In this document: one piece after another, positions 26,577 to 34,982 of the stretch
Layout of the letters: each line of letters opens with the position of its first letter
Position numbering within the stretch: the stretch's first letter is position 1
Source of the DNA: Caldilineales bacterium
GTDB taxonomy: Bacteria > Chloroflexota > Anaerolineae > J102
Reading direction: 5' to 3'
Assembly: GCA_024102915.1 (NCBI GenBank)
Contig: JAGFJG010000136.1
Location: forward strand, 35,845-99,844
DNA length: 64,000 bases
Notes under the pieces: model-generated
Told to the model about the DNA's origin: nothing
Seen by the model: the letters and a program-made list of their open reading frames with translations, nothing else
The model's database searches: none
Made by a program: the position numbers and the translations under genes

Positions 26577-26601
26577 CCATCGTCAATGGTCTATCGTCAA
26601 C
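26577..26601 (+). repeat. Dispersed 25-bp ATCGTC motif, copy B
   Basis: Identical over 25 bp to the minus-strand copy at 34824-34848 and one base different from 10392-10416. It lies in the 152-bp gap between tgt and uppP and begins CCATCGTCAATGGTC. Confidence 0.8.
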
Positions 26602-26652
26602 AGTAAATCAATGTTTCCATACCCGCCTTCCAAACCCTAAACCATTAACAAC

Positions 26653-27468
26653 ATGACCACAATTCAAGCGCTCATCCTCGGCATCGTGCAAGGCCTAACC
26701 GAATTCCTGCCAGTCAGTTCATCCGGCCATCTGGTTCTGGTTCCCTGGTGGCTGGGCTGGGACTCGCCCGGTCTGGCCTTCGACGCCCTGCTGCACTGGG
26801 GCACGCTCCTCGCCGTTCTCGTCTACTTCTGGCGCGATTGGTTGCGCATGTTTGCCGCCGTCCTCAATCGCTTGCGAGGAAAAGCCGACCCGGAAGGTCA
26901 GGATCGTCTTTTCTTCCTGATCATAATCGGCACAATCCCTGCCGCCGTGCTCGGTTATTTGCTCGAAGACTTTTTCACGCAACTCTTTGAGACGCCGGCG
27001 ATTGTGCCTGTGCTCATGGTTGCCACCGGCGTGATGTTGGTGCTGGCTGAACGGCTGCATCGTGGCACGTTGCCAGTGAACAAGATGGGCATTCCTAATG
27101 CAATCATCATCGGCTTCGCTCAGGCGTTGGCGATTGCGCCCGGCATCAGCCGCAGCGGAGCAACCATGTCGGCGGGATTGTGGCGCGGTCTCGATCGCCC
27201 TGCCGCCGCCCGGTTCTCATTCCTGCTGGGGACGCCGATCATCTTCGGGGCGGGCCTGTTCAAACTGCCTGACCTGTTGGACGCCACGCCCAGTTTCGGC
27301 GACTGGATGCCTCTCATCGTCGGTTTTCTAGCTGCTGCGATCTCCGGTTTCCTGTGCATTCGCTGGTTGCTGCGGTATTTGCAGGGCCACAGTTTTTATA
27401 TATTTGCGATCTGGACATGGATCGTCGCCGGGCTCACTTTCATCCGCCTGCTCTGGTTGGGAAGCTGA
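26653..27468 (+). CDS. uppP: Undecaprenyl-diphosphatase
   Basis: Integral membrane enzyme (271 residues) that dephosphorylates undecaprenyl diphosphate to recycle the cell-wall lipid carrier; it also confers bacitracin resistance. The BacA motifs are present: EFLPVSSSGH near the N-terminus and PGISRSGATM in the second half, with about eight hydrophobic segments. The start is ATG at 26653. It overlaps the start of the following lipoprotein gene. Confidence 0.94.
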   Translation: MTTIQALILGIVQGLTEFLPVSSSGHLVLVPWWLGWDSPGLAFDALLHWGTLLAVLVYFWRDWLRMFAAVLNRLRGKADPEGQDRLFFLIIIGTIPAAVLGYLLEDFFTQLFETPAIVPVLMVATGVMLVLAERLHRGTLPVNKMGIPNAIIIGFAQALAIAPGISRSGATMSAGLWRGLDRPAAARFSFLLGTPIIFGAGLFKLPDLLDATPSFGDWMPLIVGFLAAAISGFLCIRWLLRYLQGHSFYIFAIWTWIVAGLTFIRLLWLGS

Positions 27469-28262
27469 AAACCGCTCGTTGGAGTTGGACTGCTTGCCTG
27501 GGGTTCATGCTTTTGTTCCTGGCAGCGTGCAATCCCTCCACCCCGCCGCCCACGCCAACGCCCGCCACCCTGCATGGTGTCGGCAGTTCCGTGCTGGGCG
27601 AGGGCTGGCCGGAGCTTGAGTCCGAGTTCAGCGCCCGCCACCCGGAGATTCAGATTGCATTCGACGCTACCGCCTCCGCCCTGGGCGTGGAGGAAGTGGC
27701 CGACGGCCTGGCCGCCTTCGCCATCAGCACCGACCCCACCGCCCCCGATCGGTATCCCGAACTCGATTTCGATCTGATCGGCCATGTCGCTCTGGCGATC
27801 ATCGCCCAGCCTGATTTGGAACTGAATGCCATCGCAGTCGAAGATTTGCGCCAGCTTTTTGGTGGACGCGTGCAATCGCTGCCCGACGAACGTCAGACGC
27901 CTGTGAAATTGGTCAGCCGGGAGGAAGGCAGCGGCGAACGCGCCATCTTCGAGCAAACGATCATGCAGGAGATGCCGGTCAGTCTGGCGGCGCTGATCCA
28001 ACCCAGCGACGAAGCGGTGACCGAATACATAAGCCGCAATGACGGCGCAATCGGTTACGCCCGCCTGAACAGCCTGGACGAAAGTGTGCAGATGCTGGCG
28101 CTCGACGGAATCCAGCCCAATCAGCCGGATTACCCCCTCATCCTGCCTGTCTATCTCGTGCTGCCAAACTCACCCGGCCCTGGCGGACGGGCGCTGCTCG
28201 AATGGCTGCGTTCCCCCGCCGCCCGCCGAATATTGGAACAAACGATCACTCCGGCCCCATGA
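27417..28262 (+). CDS. PstS-like phosphate/oxyanion-binding lipoprotein
   Basis: A 281-residue exported protein. The lipobox is LAAC, followed by a short Pro-Thr linker and a PBP-like domain of the PstS group (GVGSSVLGEGWPELESEF; AVEDLRQLFGG; SREEGSGERAIFEQTI; AIGYARLNSLDES). The start is uncertain: ATG 27417 overlaps uppP by 52 bp, and the CTG at 27465 overlapping the uppP stop is another candidate. No Pst permease or ATPase is nearby, so it may be a sensor or orphan binding protein. Confidence 0.8.
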   Translation: MDRRRAHFHPPALVGKLKTARWSWTACLGFMLLFLAACNPSTPPPTPTPATLHGVGSSVLGEGWPELESEFSARHPEIQIAFDATASALGVEEVADGLAAFAISTDPTAPDRYPELDFDLIGHVALAIIAQPDLELNAIAVEDLRQLFGGRVQSLPDERQTPVKLVSREEGSGERAIFEQTIMQEMPVSLAALIQPSDEAVTEYISRNDGAIGYARLNSLDESVQMLALDGIQPNQPDYPLILPVYLVLPNSPGPGGRALLEWLRSPAARRILEQTITPAP

Positions 28263-28269
28263 AAACATT

Positions 28270-29190
28270 ATGACGATGAAACCCGCTCTTTCCACCATGT
28301 GGATGCAGAACCGCAGTGCGCACGTCCGCGACTGGTGGGGACAGGTGCAGGCACTTGGGTTTGAGCAAATCGAGCTCAGCCATATCATCACCCCGCCGAT
28401 GCTGGCCGGGCTGCGTCCTGGCGAAATCCCGATCAGTTCGGTGCATTACCCGGCCCCCGTCGTGCCGCACCCGCACGACACCAGGCTTGCCGAGATTCTC
28501 ATCTCCAGCCCCGATCCTGTGTTGCGGGAATGGGCGGTTGCGCAGGGCAAGGCCAGCATCGATCTGGCCGCCGCCTGGGGAGCGAAAGCCGTTTGCATTC
28601 ATGCCGGTCGCAGCGAAGCGCCGCACCGCCTGGAATGGACGCTTTACCAACGATTCTATGGCGGCTGGCAGGGCATGGCCGTGTACGATCAGGCCCTTGC
28701 CGAAGTGCTGGCTGCACGGCGTGAAATGGTGGAACCCAACCTGAGCGCCATACGTCGTTCTTTGCATGAACTGGCTCGCCATGCCCAGGCTGCCGGCATC
28801 CGGCTCGGCATCGAAACCCGCCTGCACATTCTGGAAATCCCCAGCCTGGAAGAGGCGCAAATCATCCTGGCCGAACATGATCCCGACGTGCTGGGATTGT
28901 GGTACGATTGCGGCCATGTACAGGTGCAGGCGAATCTGGGTATGCCCAACCCGCAAGCATGGCTCGACGCCTGCGGGCCCCGCATCATCGCCGCCCATCT
29001 GCACGACACCCTCGCCCTGCGGGACCACCTTCCCCCAGGCCAGGGTCAGATCGATTTCGCGATGATAGCTGCCACCCTGCCGGATGACGCCCTGCGCATT
29101 TGCGAGTTGGACTGGTATTTGCATCCGGCCGAGATTCAGGCTGCTGTCAGCTTTCTGGCCGATGCAGGATGTTGCCTACCCCTGAATTGA
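28270..29190 (+). CDS. Sugar phosphate isomerase/epimerase-like TIM barrel
   Basis: A 306-residue AP_endonuc_2/xylose-isomerase-like TIM barrel. The metal-binding acidic/His pattern is recognisable: GLGIETRLH around the middle (Glu ligand), GLWYDCGHVQ (Asp, His), AHLHDT (His, Asp) and ICELDW (Glu). The reaction cannot be assigned from motifs. The start is ATG 28270, 7 bp after the lipoprotein stop, so the genes are likely co-transcribed. Confidence 0.8.
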   Translation: MTMKPALSTMWMQNRSAHVRDWWGQVQALGFEQIELSHIITPPMLAGLRPGEIPISSVHYPAPVVPHPHDTRLAEILISSPDPVLREWAVAQGKASIDLAAAWGAKAVCIHAGRSEAPHRLEWTLYQRFYGGWQGMAVYDQALAEVLAARREMVEPNLSAIRRSLHELARHAQAAGIRLGIETRLHILEIPSLEEAQIILAEHDPDVLGLWYDCGHVQVQANLGMPNPQAWLDACGPRIIAAHLHDTLALRDHLPPGQGQIDFAMIAATLPDDALRICELDWYLHPAEIQAAVSFLADAGCCLPLN

Positions 29191-29209
29191 TTTTCATCGA
29201 TTCGACATT

Positions 29210-29728
29210 ATGTCTACCACATCCTCGAACCCCACCATGAAAAAGGAAGCCAATCCCGTGCTGGCGGGGCTGGCCGTGGGCATTTTGCTTTTTGGATTTA
29301 TGCTATGCACGGCGGGTTTGGTCGTGTTGCCCAGACTGGCGGACAGGCTCAACGTCCTGCCGACAACCGGGCAGACCTGGACTCCGCCGCCCGAAATCCC
29401 CACCCCCACCCCGCCGGAACCCACGCCGACGCCGGAACCCCTGGACGAACCGGATGGCGGGGTCAGCGCCGACGGCAATTATCAGCCCGGCGACAGGCTG
29501 CAAAATGTGAATGACGGCCCGGTCAATATGCGGCGCTCGCCGGGCTATATCGAAAAACCGGTGACCGATCGGGTGGCGCTGATTCCGGCTGGCGCCATTC
29601 TCACGGTCGTTGACGGCCCACGAGAAGCCGATGGGCTGCGCTGGTGGCTTGTGCGATACGAGGGAAATGAGGGCTGGATGGCCGAGACTCGCGCCAGCGG
29701 CCCGCCCATCCTGGCCCCGGCGCCTTAG
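29210..29728 (+). CDS. Membrane-anchored SH3-like domain protein
   Basis: A 172-residue protein with one N-terminal membrane helix (VLAGLAVGILLFGFMLCTAGL), a Pro/Thr/Glu-rich linker (TPPPEIPTPTPPEPTPTPEP) and a bacterial SH3-like domain (GPVNMRRSPGY...ALIPAGAILTVVDGP...WWLVRYEGNEGWM). Such domains usually bind cell-wall peptides. It follows the isomerase gene by 19 bp and ends convergent to the PrsW gene. Confidence 0.75.
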   Translation: MSTTSSNPTMKKEANPVLAGLAVGILLFGFMLCTAGLVVLPRLADRLNVLPTTGQTWTPPPEIPTPTPPEPTPTPEPLDEPDGGVSADGNYQPGDRLQNVNDGPVNMRRSPGYIEKPVTDRVALIPAGAILTVVDGPREADGLRWWLVRYEGNEGWMAETRASGPPILAPAP

Positions 29729-29770
29729 ATATCCAGGTTCCAAGTTATTCGGCCGCCGAAGAACCGTTGA

Positions 29771-30769
29771 TCAACAATGGGCGCGGCCAAGTTCCTGATC
29801 GAGGGCGTGCAGCCTTTGCCGTAGCGTGATCAGTTCTATCTCTGCCTCCTCGCCGCGCAACTCCTCCCGGCGCTTTTCTGTCACCAATTCCGCCGCGGTG
29901 CGCTGAAACTGAACTTCAAGCCGCGCCTGGCGGGCATCCTTTCCTGCCAACCAGGCTGTGAGCCGCCCCCAACGGAGGTCGCAGGTCAGTAAGAATCCAT
30001 AGTTGTGGGCGCTGACGACATCAGGCACTTCGTCGGCCAGATAGAGTTGCATGCGCTCGCGCACTTCGCCGATCGAAAGCAGAATGATAACGACGAACAG
30101 CGCAACCCCGCCCCAGTTCAAGAGTACGCTAAAGAGGGTGAGCAGGGGATAGTAGGCAGCCAGAATCGTGGTGAGATTGTGCAGTGCATGCACCAGCATT
30201 GCCGACGCCAGACCACCCAGGATGATCAAGGCGCGTTTCATGCTGTTTGTCTGCCAGGCCGCCAGCCCGATTGCAGCGCCGATGATAGCCGCATAGTAGG
30301 CGTGATTGAGGCCGAACACGAGCGTTCGCACCAGGGCGGTGGTCAGCAAATCCTGGATGCCGGCCTGTGCTGCCCGATTCAGGAAGAAGAAATTCTCGGT
30401 CATGGCAAAGCCGATGCCCACCAGCGCCCCATAGATGATGCCGTCGAGCACGCCGTCGATTTCTTGCGAAAAGAAAAGAATCAGACCCAGCAAAGCCAGC
30501 CCTTTAGCCAGTTCCTCCACGACCGGCGAAATGATCACAACCCGGCGCAAACTGCCCTGCAAGCCCAGGGCGAAAGCGTCATAGGCGTTGCCGAGCACAA
30601 CTTCGGCCCCCAATGATAACAAGATGGCCGGGATCGCCCCCCACAAAAAAGCGACCAGCAGCAACCAGGCTGGCTCGCGTTCGTACTGGTCACACCACCA
30701 AATCAGATAGACATAGATGATGGTGGGGAGCAGCGCGGCGAGAAACGCCAGAGGCAGGGCCAGGGTCAT
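29771..30769 (-). CDS. PrsW-family intramembrane metalloprotease
   Basis: A 332-residue polytopic membrane protein with PrsW/CPBP-type motifs: VVEELAKG (EExxK), FAMTENFFF, GLNHAYYAA and LVHALHN supply the Glu/His metal-site residues. In B. subtilis PrsW cleaves an anti-sigma factor. Here no anti-sigma gene is adjacent, so the substrate is unknown. The last ~70 residues are cytoplasmic and coiled-coil-like (LEVQFQRTAAELVTEKRREE), an extension not needed for catalysis. It lies 87 bp downstream of murA on the same strand. Confidence 0.85.
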   Translation of the reverse strand: MTLALPLAFLAALLPTIIYVYLIWWCDQYEREPAWLLLVAFLWGAIPAILLSLGAEVVLGNAYDAFALGLQGSLRRVVIISPVVEELAKGLALLGLILFFSQEIDGVLDGIIYGALVGIGFAMTENFFFLNRAAQAGIQDLLTTALVRTLVFGLNHAYYAAIIGAAIGLAAWQTNSMKRALIILGGLASAMLVHALHNLTTILAAYYPLLTLFSVLLNWGGVALFVVIILLSIGEVRERMQLYLADEVPDVVSAHNYGFLLTCDLRWGRLTAWLAGKDARQARLEVQFQRTAAELVTEKRREELRGEEAEIELITLRQRLHALDQELGRAHC

Positions 30770-30856
30770 CGGTTTTTGCAGTTCCTGAGGCGGGGATCAG
30801 GCAAGACATTGTTTGGGGGAACTTCTCAATTGGGTTGCGACGAGCAAGAAATCAGG

Positions 30857-32167
30857 TCAATCGATAGCGGGAGCGTCGCCGGTGCGCACGATGTCCGCTC
30901 CCAAAGCCGATAATTTCTCGGATAGTCGTTCATAGCCCCGGTCGATTTGGTTGACATTGGCGATGGTGCTGGTGCCGTCGGCGGCCAGCGCCGCCATGAC
31001 CAGAGCCATCCCCGCTCGGATGTCGGGACTGGTGAGGGCCTGACCGTATAGCTGCGAGGGCCCAACGATCACGGCCCTGTGAGGATCACAGAGGATGATA
31101 CGCGCTCCCATCGTGATCAGCTTATCAACATAGAATAGGCGGCTCTCGAACATTTTTTCGTGAATCAGCACTGTACCCTGTGCTTGTGTGGCGACCACCA
31201 AAGCCACCGAGAGAAGATCGGCGGGGAAATGCGGCCAGGGCCCGTCGTCGATTTTGGGCACAGCTTCGCCCACATCCATCGCCACGCGCAAATCCTGCTT
31301 TTCGCCCACAACCAGATCATCCTGATCGAACCAGCAGTTCACGCCCAGGCGCTCGCGGAAAACATGCAACACCATGCGCAGATCATCGCGATTCACATCC
31401 TTGATCCGCATCTCTCCGGTCGTGACAGCGCCCAGACCCAGGAATGACCCGACCTCAAGCAGATCCGGCCCCACCCGAAACTCGCCGCCTCTCAACGTTT
31501 TCACGCCTTCGATGCAAAGGGTATTGCTGCCGATCCCGCTGATGACAGCCCCCATACCGGTCAGCATCCGGCAGAGGTCTTGCACGTGGGGTTCGGAAGC
31601 GGCGTTGCGGATATAGGTGCGTCCGGGCGTGAGCGCGGCGGCCATCAAGGCGTTTTCGGTGGCGGTGACGCTGGCTTCGTCCAACAGCATGTCCGCTGCG
31701 CGCAGGCCGTTGGAGCGGATCACAATCTGGTGATCCGAGGGATTTACTTCTACGCGTGCACCCAACTCTTCGAAAGCGAGGAGATGCGTATCAATACGGC
31801 GGCGGCCAATCACATCACCGCCGGGCGGGGGCAATTCCACCTGTCCCAACCGGCCCAGCATCGGCCCGGCCAGCAAAATCGACGCTCGAATCTGGCGACA
31901 GAGTTCGGGAGACAGGCGGCGAGTCCCCACATTCTCGGCTTGCAAGGTGATCGAACTGCCGCCGTTGGCCAGCACGCGCACGCCCAGGTCCTGCATCAAT
32001 TCCAACATGGCGGCCACATCGCCGATACGGGGCACGTTGTGAAGTGTGACTGGCTGGTCGGTGAGCAGGGTTGCGGCCAGCATCGGCAACGCGGCATTCT
32101 TATTGCCGGCTACCCGCACTTCGCCGCAGAGGGGCTTGCCGCCATTGATTACGAAATAGTCATTCAT
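30857..32167 (-). CDS. murA: UDP-N-acetylglucosamine 1-carboxyvinyltransferase
   Basis: First committed enzyme of peptidoglycan synthesis (436 residues), transferring enolpyruvate from PEP to UDP-GlcNAc. The N-terminal [12 protein letters not shown] motif is clear. The catalytic-loop Cys (Cys115 in E. coli) is replaced by Asp118 (PPPGGDVIG); this substitution is known to preserve activity and confer fosfomycin resistance in other bacteria. The start ATG at 32167 is in frame with the conserved N-terminus. It lies 30 bp downstream of the SAM hydrolase gene. Confidence 0.94.
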   Translation of the reverse strand: MNDYFVINGGKPLCGEVRVAGNKNAALPMLAATLLTDQPVTLHNVPRIGDVAAMLELMQDLGVRVLANGGSSITLQAENVGTRRLSPELCRQIRASILLAGPMLGRLGQVELPPPGGDVIGRRRIDTHLLAFEELGARVEVNPSDHQIVIRSNGLRAADMLLDEASVTATENALMAAALTPGRTYIRNAASEPHVQDLCRMLTGMGAVISGIGSNTLCIEGVKTLRGGEFRVGPDLLEVGSFLGLGAVTTGEMRIKDVNRDDLRMVLHVFRERLGVNCWFDQDDLVVGEKQDLRVAMDVGEAVPKIDDGPWPHFPADLLSVALVVATQAQGTVLIHEKMFESRLFYVDKLITMGARIILCDPHRAVIVGPSQLYGQALTSPDIRAGMALVMAALAADGTSTIANVNQIDRGYERLSEKLSALGADIVRTGDAPAID

Positions 32168-32197
32168 GGGGATGGGTGGGGAGAGGATAACGAATTT

Positions 32198-33016
32198 TCA
32201 GGATGGAAGTGGCCGGGCGACGACGGTTGCGCTAGGCCCGATGCCAAGTTTTTGTGCGGCGCTGCCATTGCGCACGGCGACTTCGAGCAGACCGCTGCTG
32301 CCAATCAACGCCACGAGTTCACCCTGATCGACGTTGCCATAAGTAGCGCTGGTTCCATGAATCTGCGCGCCAGCGATCTCGATCGTCCAGTCGCCATCGT
32401 TCAGCCAATCGCCCGGGATGTCACTCACCAGGTTGCCGAAATGGTCGATGTAGATCACCTGACCGACGATTGAGCCGTCACTTTCTCGAGTCGGCTTCGG
32501 AATTGGCAGAGCGACGGGATCGTGGACAAGCGGGCCCAGGCTGTTTCCGGGCGCGCCGGCAGCAACATAAGCGGCAAATGGAGCGAACACGTCCCGGCCA
32601 TGAAACGTGTTGCTGATGGCCGGTCGCATATAAAAAACGTTTTGCAATAACCGCACCTCGGCCACATTTTCTTTGGCATAGACAAGGCTGAACACCCCAT
32701 TGTCGGGGCCGATGTAACAGGCGGTGTCGGTGTAAACGGCAATGGGCCGCCGCTGGGTTCCGACGCCAGGATCAACCACGACAATGTGAACGGTTCGTCT
32801 GGGAAAATAGGGGGCAGCCGTCGCCAGCACGTAAGCCGCTTGCATCACGTTCTGGGCGGCGATGGCGTGGCTGATGTCCACGATCTTCGCCCAGGGCAGG
32901 ATATCGAGAATCACACCCTTCATGGCTGCCACATAGGGATCGGCCAGTCCAAAGTCGGTAGTAAGCGTGATCAGCGACGGCACGTTTTCGGGAAATCGGA
33001 TCGGAGGAAAGCTCAT
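32198..33016 (-). CDS. SAM hydrolase / DUF62-type SAM-hydroxide adenosyltransferase
   Basis: A 272-residue member of the fluorinase/chlorinase fold family that hydrolyses S-adenosylmethionine using water rather than halide. The family Asp-Arg-His triad is visible: ITLTTDFG at the N-terminus, VVVDPGVGTQRR and FHGRDVFAP. The halide-binding signatures of true halogenases are absent as far as I can see. The start is ATG 33016, without a good ribosome site. It is likely co-transcribed with murA. Confidence 0.88.
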   Translation of the reverse strand: MSFPPIRFPENVPSLITLTTDFGLADPYVAAMKGVILDILPWAKIVDISHAIAAQNVMQAAYVLATAAPYFPRRTVHIVVVDPGVGTQRRPIAVYTDTACYIGPDNGVFSLVYAKENVAEVRLLQNVFYMRPAISNTFHGRDVFAPFAAYVAAGAPGNSLGPLVHDPVALPIPKPTRESDGSIVGQVIYIDHFGNLVSDIPGDWLNDGDWTIEIAGAQIHGTSATYGNVDQGELVALIGSSGLLEVAVRNGSAAQKLGIGPSATVVARPLPS

Positions 33017-33134
33017 AATTCGATTGTAATGGCTGGCTATGACGATGGCAAGGTCAGATCGAATGCGGGATGCGGTAAAAAGTTTTGCAGACGGTGCATT
33101 TGGAACTCATCATTTAGCCATGCTGGCAGCGGCG

Positions 33135-33143
33135 TGCTATACT
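33135..33143 (+). promoter_or_regulatory. Candidate extended -10 promoter for the SCP2-ADH genes
   Basis: TGCTATACT combines an extended TGn with a TATACT hexamer (33138-33143), 55 bp upstream of the SCP2 gene start. No good -35 was seen. Confidence 0.4.
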
Positions 33144-33197
33144 TTTCGACGCACTGCGTCATATAGACGAATCTATCTTATTCCAACGGAGGAAACC

Positions 33198-33611
33198 ATG
33201 GCCTATTTATTCCCTTCACCCGATTGGGTGGCAGCATTTAAGGACGCTGTCAATGCCAGCGAGGCCTACAAGAAATCCGCCGAGAAGTGGGAAGGCGATT
33301 TCTACTTCATCGTATCTCCGCACGGCCCAATCAAAGAGCCGCAAAAGTTCTACATCGATCTCTGGCATGGCGAATGTCGGGACGCCCATATGGTGGATGG
33401 CGAGGATGACAAGGACCCCGAGTTCGTGATCGAAGGAACCATCGACACCTTTCGCAAAATCTTCGACGGCAAAATGGACCCGATCAAAGCCCTGGTGAGC
33501 CGCCAACTCAAACTGAAGGGCAATCTCGGCAAGATCATGCGGTCGGTCAAGGCCACGCTCGATCTGGTCAACGCGGCTGCCAGCGTGCCCACTTCCTATC
33601 CCGAGGGTTGA
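33198..33611 (+). CDS. SCP2 sterol-carrier domain protein
   Basis: A 137-residue single-domain protein of the SCP2 fold, which has a hydrophobic tunnel for fatty acyl or other lipids (KWEGDFYFIVSPHG; EFVIEGTIDTFRKIFDGKMDPIKALVSRQLKLKGNL). GGAGGAAACC precedes ATG 33198; the longer frame upstream is non-coding leader. It starts an operon with the alcohol dehydrogenase gene 3 bp downstream. A second SCP2 protein is encoded at 40192. Confidence 0.85.
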   Translation: MAYLFPSPDWVAAFKDAVNASEAYKKSAEKWEGDFYFIVSPHGPIKEPQKFYIDLWHGECRDAHMVDGEDDKDPEFVIEGTIDTFRKIFDGKMDPIKALVSRQLKLKGNLGKIMRSVKATLDLVNAAASVPTSYPEG

Positions 33612-33614
33612 TTT

Positions 33615-34787
33615 ATGTGGTTCTTCGATTGCCCTGAAATCATCTATGGCGAAGATGCCCTCGGCCAGCTCGAGGTTATTCAGGGCAAGCGCGCCTTTAT
33701 CGTCACCGATGCTGTCCTGCACGAATTGGGCTTCTCAGAGCGCATTGCGAGCCATCTCAGGGTTGCGAATATCGAAACCGCCGTCTTCGCCGAAGTCGAG
33801 CCGGAACCCTCGTTGCAAACCGTGCAGCGCGGCGCCGATATCATGCGGCAATGGGAGCCCGATTGGATCGTGGGATTGGGCGGCGGCTCGTCGATGGATG
33901 CGGCCAAGGCCATGTGGGTGCTCTATGAACGCCCCGAACTGCAACCGGACGAGATCAGCCCCATGATCGAACTGAACCTTGGGCGGAAGGCGCGCCTGAT
34001 TGCAATCCCAACCACAGCCGGCACAGGCTCCGAAGTCACCTGGGCGACGGTGCTGACCGACCACAGCGACGGGCGCAAGCTGGCGCTGGGATCACGGGAA
34101 ACCATGCCCACCAAAGCGATCGTCGATCCCGCACTCACCCGAAACCTGCCGCCTCGCATCACCGCCGACACCGGGCTGGACGCACTCACCCACGCCATCG
34201 AGGGCTACCTTTCCACCTTCCGCAACGATTTCACCGACGGCATCTGCCTGAAGGCCATTCAACTCGTCTTCGAATATCTGCCGCGCGCCTACGAAGATGG
34301 CAGCGATGAGGAAGCGCGCGAGCATATGGCCAATGCCGCCACGCTGGCCGGACTGGGCTTCATCAACTCCTGGGCATCGCTCGCCCATGCCATGGGCCAT
34401 GCCCTTGGCGGCAATTTCAAACTGCCCCATGGCCGCTGTGTGAGCCTGTTCCTGCCGTACACACTCGAATACATGGCCGGGGAGCCTGAATCCACCCGCT
34501 TCCGCGATATCGCCCATGCCCTGCGCTTGCCCGCAGCCAATGCCGATGAATCGGAAGCCGCCCGCGCCGTGATCGCCGCCATCCGTGAATTGCAGCGGAG
34601 TGTGGGGCAGCCGCTGACCGCCGCCGACATGGGCATCGACCGGGCGCAGTACGATGGCCTGGTCGTCCAGCTTTGCGAGTTTGGCGAAGGCGACGGTACC
34701 TTTATCAGCGGCGTGCGCGTGCCCGAACGGGATGAACTGATCAAACTCTTTTTGTATGCGTACAGCGGCAAGACAATCGATTTCTAA
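33615..34787 (+). CDS. Iron-containing alcohol dehydrogenase
   Basis: A 390-residue group III (Fe-ADH) enzyme oxidising an alcohol or reducing an aldehyde with NAD(P). It has the nucleotide-binding GGGSSMDAAK and metal ligands in LDALTHAIEGY (Asp, His), HAMGHALGG and PHGRC (His). The ATG is 4 bp after the SCP2 stop. The aldehyde:ferredoxin oxidoreductase downstream suggests a linked alcohol-aldehyde-acid conversion. Confidence 0.92.
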   Translation: MWFFDCPEIIYGEDALGQLEVIQGKRAFIVTDAVLHELGFSERIASHLRVANIETAVFAEVEPEPSLQTVQRGADIMRQWEPDWIVGLGGGSSMDAAKAMWVLYERPELQPDEISPMIELNLGRKARLIAIPTTAGTGSEVTWATVLTDHSDGRKLALGSRETMPTKAIVDPALTRNLPPRITADTGLDALTHAIEGYLSTFRNDFTDGICLKAIQLVFEYLPRAYEDGSDEEAREHMANAATLAGLGFINSWASLAHAMGHALGGNFKLPHGRCVSLFLPYTLEYMAGEPESTRFRDIAHALRLPAANADESEAARAVIAAIRELQRSVGQPLTAADMGIDRAQYDGLVVQLCEFGEGDGTFISGVRVPERDELIKLFLYAYSGKTIDF

Positions 34788-34823
34788 ACTGACGTCAGTT
34801 TGAAACCGCTATTTTGACCAACC

Positions 34824-34848
34824 GTTGACGATAGACCATTGACGATGG
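34824..34848 (-). repeat. Dispersed 25-bp ATCGTC motif, copy C
   Basis: On the minus strand identical to the 26577-26601 copy. A related degenerate segment (CATCGTCTATC-like units) follows in the opposite direction at 34880-34912, so the gap between the Fe-ADH and aldehyde oxidoreductase genes contains an inverted pair. Confidence 0.8.
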
Positions 34849-34982
34849 ACGATGGCGGATGCACTGACAAAACGAGTTCAATCGTCTATCATCTGTCGTC
34901 CATCGTCGAGTAAAAAACTCCTGTTCTCGTTGTAACTTCAGGTTAGTTGACTCCCCACCGGTTTAACCTCATACCGAACTTT

